Below, piece by piece: positions 34,112 to 45,030 of a DNA stretch of 64,000 nucleotides (the stretch's first letter is position 1; every line of letters begins with the position of its first letter). The DNA is from Begonia masoniana. Its lineage: Eukaryota > Streptophyta > Magnoliopsida > Cucurbitales > Begoniaceae. The notes below the pieces were generated by a model that saw nothing but the letters and a program-made list of their open reading frames with translations, did not search any database and had not been told where the DNA came from. The position numbers and the translations under genes are program-made. Location of the stretch: assembly GCA_022432975.1 (NCBI GenBank), contig CM039516.1:32831737-32895736 (forward strand). Reading direction: 5' to 3'.

Positions 34112-34692
34112 CTTCAAATTGTCCAAATAAAAGAGCTATGATTTTAAGGGACAACGGCGATGTGGAGAGTGTGAATTCGAGTGATGGTGAGATGCCATCA
34201 CTTGAGGATTGTAGTGACGTTGAGGTAGAGGAACCAATAAAAGGAGATCTTTTAGTCACAAGGCGAGTATTGAATGTGCAAACTAAGGAAGCTGGAGCCA
34301 AAGTACAACGTGAGCATATATTCCATACAAGATGTCATGTGCTCAACAAAGTTTGTAGTTTGATCATCAATAGTGGGAATTGCACAAATGTAGCAAGCAC
34401 ATTAATAGTCCAAAAGTTGAACTTGAAAACCGAGCAACATCCAAAACCATACAAGTTGCAATGGTCAAGCGATTGTGGAGAAATCAAGGTGACTAAACAG
34501 GTGGAAGTTCCTTTATCAATTGGAAGGTATCAAGACAAAGTTTTATGTGATGTAGTGCCGATGCAAGTTACACACATACTTTTGGGGAGATCTTGGCAAT
34601 TTGACCAAAACGTCAAGTATAATGGTTACAAGAATGAGTATTCGTTGGGTTACAATGGAAAAACTATTATCCTTACACCATTAAAGCCATGA
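34072..34692 (+). pseudogene. Element B zinc knuckle and retroviral-type protease
   Basis: One frame carries an intact CX2CX4HX4C knuckle (CFRCQGFRHITSNC, 34081-34122), an acidic linker (DGEMPSLEDCSDVEVEE) and an aspartic-protease region. The active-site position reads INSGNCTNVAS, with Asn for the usual Asp (IDSGSCTNVAS), so catalysis is probably lost. The later HILLGRSWQFD and KTIILTPLKP are the conserved end of this protease family. TGA at 34690-34692 (expected CGA) stops it; the same frame continues beyond. Confidence 0.85.
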
Positions 34693-35814
34693 GAGGCAAT
34701 TGAAGACCAAGAGAGGATCGCAAAGGAATTTCAAAAGATGAGGGTTGAAAAAGAAAAAGAAAGTGGTGAAAAGAAATTAGTTGAAAAATAAGCCAAAATA
34801 GAAAAAGAAAGTGGAGAAAGAAAAATAGTTGAAAAGTGCATAAAGAGGGATGAAAAACCGAGGGAGCAAGAGAGAAAAATCGAGGGAAAAGAGATAAAAA
34901 CTGAGGGAGAGAGTGAACAAAAGCCGAGTGAAAAACAAATTGTATTGATGAACAAAAGTGAGGATAAGCGTGAGATGATTTTGTTTTTATATAAAGATGT
35001 TTATTTATCATCTAACAACTTACCCAGTTTTCTTCCAAGTGTTGTTTCTCTTCTTTTGCAGAAAAATAAATATGAAATTACCGAAGAGTTTCGAAGAGAA
35101 ATTTCTCCTTTGAGAGAGATTGAGAAGCATAAAAATCTCGTACCGAATACGTTTGTTCAAAGTCGACCGGAAACATCAAATAGGTTTGAGTGGTTGGTAA
35201 GACCATATGATTTTTATATTTCACCTATTATATGTATAAGGTTGATAGATAATATGCAAAATTATTTTGTTGGAAAATTTGTCATTGATTACTTTGCACA
35301 CAACTTGGTTTCTAACAAAATCGTAGATACATATTTTGCGAGTTTCAAATCTGATTTTAGCGTTTTAAGGGATTTTATTTTTATTCGATATTATTCACTG
35401 TTTGATATTATTGATGATTTTAATCTATTAAATCCGCTAAATTTACTAACTCCGTTTACTAATAAGTTTGTTCTTGTGCATGAAAGTCAAAAAGATGAAT
35501 TTGCTAAGAAATTTCATTCAATGGTAAGACTTATTTTTAAACCTGGAGATTTGGTTTGGCTACGTCTACAAAAAGAAAGGTTTCCGAACAAACGGAATAA
35601 CAAGCTACAACTTCGAGGAGATGAACCTTTCCAGGTCCTAGAGCACATCAACGACATCGCTTACAAGATCGACCTACCGAGTGAATACGGTAATGTAAGC
35701 ATATCTTTTAATTTTACTAAATTATTTTTATATGATGCAGGAGATTCGAGGACGAATCTTTTCGAAGGGGAAGGGAATGATGTAACGCCCAGAAACTTTG
35801 ACTATGGGATTTGA
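34693..35814 (+). pseudogene. Element B pol remnant: pre-RT linker fused to integrase C-terminus
   Basis: In frame with the protease. A Lys/Glu-rich stretch with TAA at 34789-34791 is followed by ILFLYKDVYLSSNNLPSFLP and a decayed 'GLPPLRGIEH' region (REISPLREIEKHKNLVPN), which normally precedes RT. After about 90 unidentified residues the frame enters the integrase tail: SLFDIIDDFNLLNPLNLL, DEFAKKFHSMVR, FKPGDLVWLRLQKERFP, then PFQVLEHINDIAYKIDLPSE. RT, RNase H and the DDE core are deleted without loss of frame. Solo LTR C interrupts it at 35781, and the last codons come from C. Confidence 0.85.
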
Positions 35815-36584
35815 GCCTATAGTTTCGGTTTTATTGTTTAAGTGCTATAGAGTTTTAATTCGTAGGAATAATAAATTAAGTCCAAATGGCAAACAGAAAG
35901 TTTCGTAGAAACTCTGAGAATAAATAGGAATATTTGGTGAAATAAAAGAATTTGGAGAAACTAAATTGATAGGTTAATTAAAGAGTTTAAGCAAAGAAAT
36001 AATAAAAGGGCATTTAGGTAATTGTTAAGTCAAATTTTACTTAAATTAGGAAAAACTCTTTATTTCCCTCACTTTTCCTCTCCTCCACGATCTCTCCCTC
36101 TCTCTCACGATTTTTCTTCTCCTTCATCGCCATCTCCAACGATTGACCAACTCCTCCATTTTGGCGATTCTTCTTTCAAGTTTCTTCAACAAATCAACTC
36201 TCCAAGTAAGCTCTATGCTTTAGTCAAGTTAGTAGTCGTTTTTGGAGTGGTTTTGGTTTAGGGTTTGTGAAGAAAATTTAGGGGTTTCGTTAGGAATTGT
36301 TTCGGATTGCTAGATTTCGTTTATTAATGGTACTATGGTTGTTGATTGAGTGGATTGAGGGAATTATTGATGTTTGGCAGTTGATTAAGGTTAAATGTTG
36401 GTTGTTGGAGGTTGGTAAAACACCATTAATGGAGTTTTGAGGTTAGTGAGCACCAAGTGCTCGATGAAATGCCCAAATGAAATGGATTAGAGTTTTTGGG
36501 AAATTACCTTAGCTCGAGATTTCGTTTAGCTTCGAAATTTATGATTTAGAGTTAAAACTAATGATGTGTTATGAAATGCTTTAG

Positions 36585-36629
36585 GTAACTCAAGCTCAAG
36601 GACGGTGCTCAGCATATCTAGGACGCCAG
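36585..36629 (+). other. Putative 45-bp mini-exon in solo LTR C
   Basis: Flanked by GCTTTAG and GTAAGT. Its length equals that of the element A block, although the sequences agree only in part (CAAGGACGGTGCTCA against ACGCTCGTGGACGGAGC). Confidence 0.4.
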
Positions 36630-37676
36630 GTAAGTGAGTGTTAGGCTTCCGGCCCCTAAGGCCCTACGTCATAACGATTTAGAGATTGTTGTTTTAGATG
36701 ATGATATTTGTTGGTTGTACGGGTTTTAGTGAGTCGGGTATCCTAGGATGGGGGTTTGGTTCTAACTGAGTGTTCGTCGGCCTACGGACTATAGATGTTT
36801 AATGATTTGTCTTCAATGATTTCCCTATGCGAATGTTTGTCCTCATGCATCATGTTTTTCCTAACTGTGCATACGAACTATTTACGAGCATGTTTTTATG
36901 ATGAATTGAACGCTAAAGACTCAATGATATATGTGTTCTCACGGGGTAAGACATGGTTCTCATGGGGTAAGTCATGGTTCTCACGGGGCAAGTCATGGTT
37001 CTCACGGGGCAAGGAAATGGTCTACTACGTAGACAATGAGTTAATGTTAACAAAAAGAAAATGAAACGAACATGTTTTTAATAATGTCATGCATATATGT
37101 ATATGTTATGTTTAGTGCACTCTTTACTAAGCATTAGGCTTAATGTATTTATCGTATGATGTAGGTGACGAGAACGAAGGTGAGGAACCTCTTTATGATG
37201 ATCAAGTGTAGATGGTCGATGGGCAGAGCCCGTGGCGGCGGAGCGTGTTTTGGCTAGGCAGGATGACTCATGGTTAGATGTTTTTGAGAGTTTTCGGAGA
37301 TGGTTAGGTTAATTATGGATCGGATAGATTTATCGTAGATTTTGAAACGTTTTAGGATGTTTGGAGACTGAACAGATAACATATTGCATTTTGTAGTGTT
37401 TTTGATGTTTTTCAAACAGGAAGGAAATGTTAAACTTTTAAACGGGACCACGCAGTTCATTTTTATGAAATTTAATTATGTTTAACGTGAATTGCGTCGG
37501 TTTTGAGTGTTTGAGTAAACGTCATGTTTGGAGTGCATTTGATAGGATGTATGTAAAGATTGTGTGAGAAAGGAGAAGAGGTTGTAGTGTTTTGGTGTGT
37601 TTTGTGTTAAAAATGTGAAGTGTAGGGCGTGAAGAAAAATGAAGGAAGGAAGAAAAAAGGGGACGCAGAGGGCTGT

Positions 37677-37860
37677 GCTCTCTGGAGAAATTCCAGAGAG
37701 TATGGCGATTGCTCGCCTTTTTGGAGGCGAGCAATCGCCTCTCCCTGCTGAAGAGGCGATTCAGCAATCGCCGCTCTCTGGAGAAATCCAGAGAGCGAGG
37801 CGACTGATCGCCACAAACTGTGGCGATCAGTCGCCATAGGCGATATGCATCAGGCGACTA
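37677..37860. repeat. Hairpin and GCGAT palindrome module, solo LTR C
   Basis: A 9-bp stem (37678-37686 / 37692-37700) and an 11-bp stem CGCTCTCTGGA / TCCAGAGAGCG (37772-37782 / 37787-37797) with a GAAA loop flank repeated GGCGATTGCTCGCC-type and GGCGACTGATCGCC-type words. Stem sequence and loop match those of element A, although the two LTRs belong to different families. Confidence 0.85.
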
Positions 37861-38114
37861 GTCGGCTGATGAAATCGCCATGTTATGTTAAATAAAAAAA
37901 AAGAAAGAAAAGAAAAGGTTTTATTTATTTAATTAATGGTTTATTGATTGAATTGTTTTAATTGTTTTTTAGTATTCGTTTTAAACGATTTACTAAACGA
38001 ACTTCGATTTCAATTCCGATTTCGATTTCGATTGAGATTTTGCCTTAGGTATAGTTAAAGAAAAAGTTTAAAGGAAAAAAAAATAGTACGGGTACGGTTA
38101 AGGGTCGTGACAAA

Positions 38115-39267
38115 TGATGTAAACCGAGAAGCGATAAATCTCATTGTCAAGGACCATGATCTATTCGAAGATAAAGGAGGTCCAACGAACAAAGCTTCAC
38201 ATGGTTTAGTCGTGGAAACCCGAGGAAAAGAGCGATCACAACAAAAGCAAGAGACTATAAAAATAAAGAGCTTTGTAGCATAGAAGTGGGCCCCACAAAC
38301 TTGGCAAAATAAGACCCACAAGGCACGGAATTGGGCTCCACAAATATCAATGGATTGGAGAGAGAAGGGTAAAGATCCACGCAAACTACAAAGAGATAAA
38401 GATTCACATGACTTGATTTATGATGTGATCCAAGTTGAGACCAGATCAAGGCCCAAGAACAAAGATTCAATTGAAGATACAGACGGCCCAATGAGCAGAG
38501 TAAGAAGCCCAAGATTATTGAAAGATCTTTTGAAGCAAGGGAAGCCGAAGATGCATGAAGATTTGGGAGGATGCGACGCACATGCACATGTAAGAAATAA
38601 AACACACGTGCCATGCACATGCACATGTAGGAATTAAAGAGGACATGCGCCAAGCACATGCAAATACGAGGAATTAAAAGGTCACATGCAAAGTACGTGC
38701 AAATCATACAAATCTCGTGGAAAAAGATCTTATCCAGCTAAATCTACATAAATCAGTTCAAAATCACGTTCAAACGAAGTTTAAACAAGAGATGATATCT
38801 GATCATGCAAAGGATCATTATCTCATGATTTTATTAGTTATTTTATCTTTATTTTTGTTTTTTATTATTATTTAATTTAATTTTAATGTGTAGCCGATTT
38901 AATGGCAAAACTATTTGATTTAATAAAAAGAACAAGTTTGAATTAAAAATTGAGTTTTTAGAAAGGATTTCTCTTTAGTTCTTTGCGAAGAACAACGATC
39001 TTCTTCAAGTCACGCTTGAAGAATCTCGTTTGATAGCTTTGGTTCTTACCAACAAGTTTGGTCTGGGTCAAGCTCCTGTTTTGATAGCTTTGGTTCAGCC
39101 AACAGGTGTGGCTCGGGTCAAGCTCCTGTTTTGATAACTAGGGTTCCATCGGATTCTTCGATTGGGGTCTTAGTTCCTTACTTTGTTCTTGAATCAAAAA
39201 GGCGTTCCTTTCAATTATTCCGTTTTGTTGTCGGGTCCCGGGTCCTTTCGATCCGAGGTTCGCATCA
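38115..39267 (+). repeat. Element B 3' LTR (1153 bp)
   Basis: Same length as the 5' copy and nearly identical. Because C inserted at AATGA, the first three LTR bases (TGA) are present on both sides of C; the complete copy starts at 38115. Ends TTCGCATCA, followed by AACAA and the rest of element D's LTR. Confidence 0.92.
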
Positions 39268-39826
39268 AACAACCTAACTCAGCCCCACACCACAATAATG
39301 ATTTACGTACATTTCATTTTGTTTTATTCTTTCCATTTTCATTTCGTAAAACATATGCATAAATCATTTTCTCGATTTTCATAAAACATGATGCATGATT
39401 CATGAGTAATGCGCATACATATCCTCAAGTCTTCATTCATATTTGTCATTCAACACTTAACATAAAAGACACAAAACACTAACTCAATAACATATTCTAC
39501 CCATAACTACATACCCCAAACTACACATGAAAATTCAGCAAGTAAACCATCAATATCATTAACTTCCTAGCACCTTGTGATGTAAGCCAATATGCCAAAC
39601 ACACACAAACACTACTTACCTTAGGTCCTTAGCAAAGTTTATAACACTTGGTCAATTCCTTTTTTTTGACTTAATAAACTTAAAGCACATAAACTGAACC
39701 ATTAGCATAAACATGAGATTCCAACAACAATTCATACCTAACACTCATTATGCATATCAAAATCCCAAACTTAAATGTTCACTTAAAGAGTCCATTTTCG
39801 CATACCATAACCCTATGTCAATTGAT

Positions 39827-40704
39827 TGTGATGACCCGAATGTGCACGTATGAGTACAACTGCGGGTCAAACCTCGGGTTGTGGGGCAAACCTCGAGACC
39901 TAAGCCGAGTGTAGGTGAACCCGGACTCGAGTATAGGCAAATCCTGGGTCGTAAAAAGGGGGTCGTCACAATCCCACATCGCTTGGAGAAGTACATGGAA
40001 ATGAAACATATGTAAGTAGACTCTCCCAAGATAGTAAGACGCGTTTTGGAGCACAATTGACAACGGATCCCATAAGAACTCCGAAGTTAAAAGTGCTTCG
40101 GCGAGAGTAGTACCAGGTTGGGTGACCGACTGGGAAGTCCTCACCAAACAAAGCCGTGAGGGGAGGATATTGGGCTACGGCCTAATCACTAGAGCGGACA
40201 ATATCTTACTGGGAAAATGGGTCGTTACAAATGGTATCAGAGCCTGTACCTAACCGGAAATGTGGCCAACGAGGACGTTGGGCCCCCGAGGGGGGGTGAT
40301 TGTGATGACCCAAATGTGCACGTATGAGTACGACTGCGGGGCAAACCTCGGGTTGCGGGGCAAACCTCGGGACCTAAGCCGAGTGTAGGCAAATCCCGGA
40401 CTTGAGTATAGGCGAATCTCGGGTCGTAAAGAGGGGGTCGTCACAATCCCACATCGCTTGGGGAAGTACATGGAAATGAAACATATGTAAGTAGACCCTC
40501 CCAAGATAGTAAGACGCATTTTGGAGCACAATTGACAGCGGATCTCATAAGAACTCCGAAGTTAAAAGTGCTTCGGCGAGAGTAGTACCAGGTTGGGTGA
40601 CCGACTGGGAAGTCCTCGCCAAACAAAGCCGTGAGGGGAGGATATTGGGGTACGACCCAATTCCCAAAGCAGACAATATCTTACTGGGAAAAGAGGTCGT
40701 TACA
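39827..40704 (+). mobile_element. Cassandra-type TRIM retrotransposon
   Basis: Two direct LTRs of 403-404 bp (39827-40229, 40301-40704) begin TGTGATGACCC and end GTCGTTACA. Between them are only 71 bp: a primer-binding site TGGTATCAGAGCCTGTACC (40232) and a purine tract near 40287-40297. Each LTR carries a 5S rRNA-like domain. There is no coding capacity, as usual for the group, which is copied by enzymes of other elements. It interrupts the D LTR between CAATTGA and AAAACCATT; no clean target duplication remains. Confidence 0.9.
40053..40142 (+). promoter_or_regulatory. 5S rRNA-like domain with Pol III internal promoter, Cassandra left LTR
   Basis: The text GGATCCCATAAGAACTCCG, AGTTAAAAGTGCTTCGGCG, AGAGTAGTACCAGG and TGGGTGACCGACTGGGAAGT follows plant 5S rRNA order with scattered changes, covering the A box, intermediate element and C box. 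The 5' part of a true 5S gene is replaced. The right LTR has the same domain at about 40527-40617. In Cassandra elements this region can direct RNA polymerase III initiation; activity here is not shown. Confidence 0.85.
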
Positions 40705-41307
40705 AAAACCATTCGGTTGAGCCATTAATATCAAATCCGAAAATTGCCCTAAATTTTCCAAGTTTTTGAACCAATTTACCATTTCCCCCTAAAAATGCAT
40801 AAATTGGTAACCATTTCCATTCAAACCCACAAATATGCATCTCCACTGGATTATAGCCCAAGAAATCAAAAAAGAGGAAAAAAGAAACTCAAATTTCCTG
40901 CATAAAGTCTTGGTTCACAAACCCACAAGTAAAATCCCATAAACACTTCATTCACATTTAACCTTAAAATTTCATAAATCTTTAAACATATTTCTTACCT
41001 TCAAGCTTCCAGGGGGGAGAGGAGGCTTCAATAACGAGAGAGAGAGAGAGGTGTATAGGAGAAACTTTAGATTTAAATCCATTTAACTCATCTATTTCAA
41101 ATCCAATTTATAAATTATAAACATATATTTCACATCCCATTTTTCTTCAAATCTTTGCCATTTTTAATTTTTACCATCTCTTTTTTCTCTTTTCTTCCTC
41201 CTATCAATAACATACTCCCTATTTATCTCCAAGTTGATAATCCATAAAATCTCACATAAATTCTATGCACCTAAGTTAAATCACTCGATTAAATTTTGGA
41301 TGTTACA

Positions 41308-41323
41308 TCATACCCCCATTATT
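41308..41323 (-). other. Element D polypurine tract
   Basis: On the minus strand AATGGGGGTATGA lies directly before the 3' LTR start TGTAACATCC. This is the usual form for Tekay-type elements. Confidence 0.85.
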
Positions 41324-41324
41324 T

Positions 41325-41520
41325 AAATTTTGTCCTCAAAATTTGCTTACCGAATAACTCCGGATATTGACGCATCATGTCCTGCCACCTTTCCCAGGTC
41401 GTCTTCTATAAATTGTGGTTGTGCCATAATACTTTTACCAGAGGAATCTCCTTGTTGCATAGTACCTTTATAGTTGATTCAAGAATTCTCACTAGCTTCT
41501 CCTCATAGGTCAACGTAGGT
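41325..41520 (-). pseudogene. Element D chromodomain
   Basis: The minus-strand reading gives EEKLVRILESTIKVLCNKEI, PLVKVLWHNHNL, stop, TTWERWQDMMRQYPELF. This is the chromodomain of Tekay-type integrases (usual IPLVKVLWRNH..EEATWE...MR..YP.LF). One stop (TAG, expected E) interrupts it. Such domains bind methylated histone H3 tails and steer integration to heterochromatin. Confidence 0.82.
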
Positions 41521-42416
41521 TAGATCTCAATCTTCTGTTGCTCTATCACTTGAGATGGATCACGTAAACATTTTTGTAGCATCGATATATGAAAAACATT
41601 GTGAATCCCCTCCATTGATGTTGGTAATTTCAACATGTAAGTTGTCTTCCCTATTTTCTTCATAATAGGAAATGGTCCAATGAACTTTGGACTAAGCTTC
41701 TTCTTCTTCCTGAATCGCATGACTCCTTTAAACGGCAAAACCTTTAGAAATACCTCGTCACCTTCACTGAATTACAGCTCTCTTCACCTTTGGTCTGTGT
41801 AACTTTTCTGTCGGCTTTGAGCTGTTCCAATTCTTTGTCGAATAATTGCAACTTTTTCTGTCGTTTGTTGCAAGATTTCTGGACCAATTAGTTTTACTTC
41901 ACCGACTTCGTCCCAATACAATTGAGATTTGCATTTCCTACCGTATAGAACCTCATACTAAGTTATACCAATAGTGAACTGATAGATGTTATTGTATGTA
42001 AATTCCACCAATGGCAAAAATTTACTCCACGAAGATTGGAATTCTAGCACATAGGCTCTTAGCATATCTTCTAATATCTGAATTGTCCTTTCAGATTGTC
42101 TGTTCGTTTGAGGGTGAAACGCCGTGCTGAAATTCAATCAAGTTCCTATTGAACTATGCAGACTCTTCCAGAACTTTGAAGTGAACTGGGATCCCGATCT
42201 GACACAATGGAGGTTGGAATTCCATGCAATCTGACTATTTCCTTAATATAGAGCTCTGCATACTATTTCATAGAAAATGTCATCTTAACTAGTAGGAAAT
42301 TGGCTGATTTCCTTAGTCTATCAACAATCACCCATATACTATCATGTCATTTCATCGTTCTCAGCAATCTGATAACGAAATCCATAGTTATGCGCTTCCA
42401 TTTCCATTATGGGATC
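41520..42416 (-). pseudogene. Element D integrase core and C-terminal domain
   Basis: From 42416 downward: MDFVIRLLRTMK, stop, HDSIWVIVDRL (first catalytic Asp), YIKEIVRLHGIPTSIVSDRD (second Asp), FHPQTN, ILEDMLRAYVLEFQSSW (Glu), SQLYWDEVGEVKLIGPE and QSRQKSYTD, with several stops and frame changes. The last 72 codons (41738-41520) are open: GVMRFRKKKKLSPKFIGPF, NVFHISMLQKCLRDPSQVIE, the C-terminal domain typical of Tekay. The upstream half lies beyond LTR F. Confidence 0.85.
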
Positions 42417-43539
42417 GGTAGTGTAACACCCAAGTTTTTGGATTTTTGGGTTTACTGATTTTTTGGGTATTTTCGTAATTAAGTGATTTAAACCCGTTTT
42501 GCAAGCGGGAAGTTCCGTTAGAACCCTAGTCATTAATACGGATTTTTAGAAGAATAAGTAAAATTTTAGAAATCCAAATAGATAAGTAACGCTAGAGTTT
42601 CCATTTTTAGCCCTATAGCGTTTCAATTCGCAAAATTAGTAAATTAAGTCCGTTTTACGAACGGAGAGTTTTGTTAGAACCCTAGAAATAAGTTGGAATA
42701 TTTGGAGAGATAAGAAATTTCAGAGAAGCCAAATCGATAGGGTAAATAATGAGTAAGTAGAAAGTTAATGGGAAGGACATTTAAGTAAATTGTCAAGCCA
42801 AGTTTTAATAAAAATAAATATCCCTTTTTCTTCATTTCTCCTCCCACGTAAACACCATTTTCTCTCCTCCCTCCCTGCGATCTCTTTCCTCTCGCCCAAG
42901 CTCTCTCACGCCGACGATTCAACGAAGTTCCTCCTCCGTTTTCTTCGACGATTTAACTCTCTAGGTAAGACTCTAGCATATTGTGGGTTTAGTTGTCGAT
43001 TTAGGGTTGTTATTCGTTGGGTTTTATCCGATTGGGTTGTATAATTTTAGGTTTTTGGTTGGAAATCGTTAGTTTTGATGTGTTGATAATTTTTGGTAAT
43101 ATATTGATGATTTTTGATGATTTTAGATTTAGAATGGATTTAAGGTTGGATTTTTGGTGTATGGAAATAACGTTTTAATGTATATTGGAAATCAAGATTT
43201 CTAGGCTTGATCGCTAAGTGTGGTTTGAAATTTAGCTATGACATATTAAAGTAGATATGATGGGTGACGTATAGACGTTTGAATGGTTGTGATCGGATGT
43301 CAGATTAGGGAGGAATTTGGGTTTGAAAATGTGCACGTGAAGCGTTTGATTAAATGTCAAAATGAATAGTTGGATAGTTTTGTATTAAAATTATGAGGAT
43401 TTGAGCTCCGGATTAGTTGAGAATCATGTATTGACGTATTGGTAGTGAGTTAATTACGCTTGAGATATTGTTATGAAAATGAGAGTTTAGTTAAGCTGAG
43501 CGAGTGCTAATGTGACGTTCATTATGTTAGGTTTTTCAG

Positions 43540-43587
43540 GTTCCACGGATAAGAGTTCGGATCGAGATAAATTGCTAAGGACGCCAA
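43540..43587 (+). other. Putative 48-bp mini-exon in solo LTR F
   Basis: Preceded by GTTTTTCAG and followed by GTAAGT. It ends GCTAAGGACGCCAA, resembling the end of the LTR C block (TCTAGGACGCCAG). Confidence 0.4.
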
Positions 43588-43766
43588 GTAAGTAGTGTAT
43601 GTTTACGTGTCGCCCTTTTGGCCTACATCACAAGACGTTAGGATTTGTTTGCATGTTTTATGTATGTTTAGCCTATGCATCATGTTTTAGAAAAGTACGA
43701 AAATGTTTTAGCATATGTTTTCAAGATTTGAATGTAGAAACTACAACGATGTAAAACGAAAATGTA

Positions 43767-43945
43767 AAGTGTCTGAGGGAAGTGGTTCACCCTTCAAATG
43801 GAAATTGGGGAACGTCCAGAAAATGTATGATGTCTGAGGGAAGTGGTTCACCCTTCAGATGGAAATTGTGGAACGTCTAGAAAATGTATGATGTCCGAAG
43901 GAAGTGGTTCAATCTTCGGATGAAGTTGTGGAACGTCTAGAGATG
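43767..43945 (+). repeat. Tandem repeat slot of solo LTR F (about 61-65 bp units)
   Basis: Three units of 'gtc(t/c)gagggaagtggttcac..ttc.gatgg' followed by 'gaacgtc.agaaaatgtatgat'. Each unit has an inverted pair CTGAGGG / CCTTCAG or CCGAAGG / CTTCGGA, with compensating changes between units. Confidence 0.8.
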
Positions 43946-44739
43946 GAGAAACTAATCCGCCCTCCATTGGTAGATGATTACATGAATGAATGATGGAAAA
44001 GAAATGAATATGTACGATGAAACGAAACGAAATGAATATGTACGATGAAATGAAACGAAACGTTTATGTACGATCGAAACGATAGAAACTGCATATGTTA
44101 AGTTAAATGTTTTAAATTGTATTTGCATTACTTGCTAAGCATTAGGCTTATAGTGTGAGTTCTGTGATGTAGGTGAAGAAGAACAGGTACGGAGAGTTTC
44201 ACGAGCATGTTAGGATTACGGACGCGGTTGGAGAAGTACGACCATGGCAGCAACCTGGCAACATTGTTAGGGTGATTCCGACCGTGGTTGGTATGAGTTA
44301 GGTGTCTATTTTGTTTGGAAATGATTAGGAAGTTTTGAGTAAGTGTATTGAAATGTGAAGGAAGAAAGTATGAAAATGTTTACGTATGTGGATCGAATGG
44401 TTTTGATAGAAAAACGTATGAAAAGTCGAGTTTTGATGTGAATATGGTGTTTGTAGAATGTTTAGGATGTGAAGTCGTTATTTGGGAAAATATACTGGAT
44501 TTGTTTGAATGTTTTAAAGCTGTAGGGATTTGCTCGGTTTTTAGAGCGATCCATGCAGTTGGTTTTCATGAATGTTAAACACGTGTTCGGCTATGTTTTT
44601 GAGTCGGGATTTCCGGGGTTTTGAGGATTTTGTGTTTAAAAAGGTTAGGAAATATTTAGGGAAGTTTAATGTGATGTGTAGGTGGTGAAAAATGGAGAAA
44701 AATGGCTAAGTATGGAAAAGAAGGCAAAATGGTGAGCTG

Positions 44740-45030
44740 GTGGCGCGGGTGGCACGCTGGCTGCGTGCGGCGCGCGCGGGGTGCGAGCTGGGCACGCACT
44801 GCGTGCGCCCAGAATGTTGCCTTCACGATCGATCGCACCCGAGGGGCGATCGATCGTGATTTAGGGTCGTTTTTAGTCGGGAACCCGAGCCGGCCCGATC
44901 GATCGGGCTTTTGGCGCGATCGATCGTGGTTGGCACATGAGGGTGGGCGTTGGGCGCGCGCGCTGTGCGCGCGGTGTGTATCAGCGGCAGGCACGCGCTT
45001 GCCGAGCACTGCGCGCGCGCACCACAGGGC
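44740..45030. repeat. G+C-rich GATCGATC and GCGC palindrome zone, solo LTR F
   Basis: It holds a perfect 16-bp palindrome GCCCGATCGATCGGGC (44893-44908), other CGATCGATCG words (44827, 44847, 44917) and alternating GCGCGC runs able to adopt Z-DNA. The long overlapping frames on both strands here reflect composition only. Confidence 0.85.

Larger units (their letters stand above)
35781..38112 (+). mobile_element. Solo LTR C (2332 bp) nested in element B
   Basis: Starts TGTAACGCCCAGAAAC, ends AAGGGTCGTGACA. Target duplication AATGA at 35776-35780 and 38113-38117. Same family as fragment L. Modules: leader ending CTCCAAGTAAGC (about 36205), mini-exon-like block 36585-36629, four 'ctcacggggtaagac' repeats (36935-37015), GCATTAGGCTTA...GATGTAG|GTGACG (37130-37165), hairpin/palindrome zone 37677-37860. 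It sits exactly at the edge of element B's 3' LTR. Confidence 0.93.
31182..39267 (+). mobile_element. Element B: internally deleted Ty3/gypsy element nested in D
   Basis: LTRs 31182-32334 and 38115-39267 are both 1153 bp and begin TGATGT.AACC, ending TTCGCATCA, an extended terminal inverted repeat. Target duplication AACAA: 31177-31181 and 39268-39272. The interior has gag, zinc knuckle, protease and then only the N-terminal linker before RT joined to the integrase C-terminal tail: RT, RNase H and the integrase core are absent. Without solo LTR C the element is 5.75 kb. It needs proteins from an intact relative to move. It is younger than D and older than C. Confidence 0.92.
39268..41307 (-). 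repeat. Element D 3' LTR, inner segment (with Cassandra inside)
   Basis: Resumes the D LTR ('cctaactcagcccca') exactly where 31176 stopped and is colinear with 51428-52646, except for the 878-bp Cassandra copy. Ends ATGTTACA at 41307. A short GA repeat near 41036-41050 corresponds to the long one at 52314 in the other LTR. Confidence 0.9.

Noticed and set aside
34673..35011. 112-codon Phe/Ser/Leu-rich minus-strand frame
   Set aside because: Antisense shadow of the Lys/Glu-rich linker of element B pol.
40053..40142. A genuine 5S rRNA gene
   Set aside because: The 5' third of 5S is replaced, changes affect conserved positions, and it sits in both LTRs of a TRIM element.
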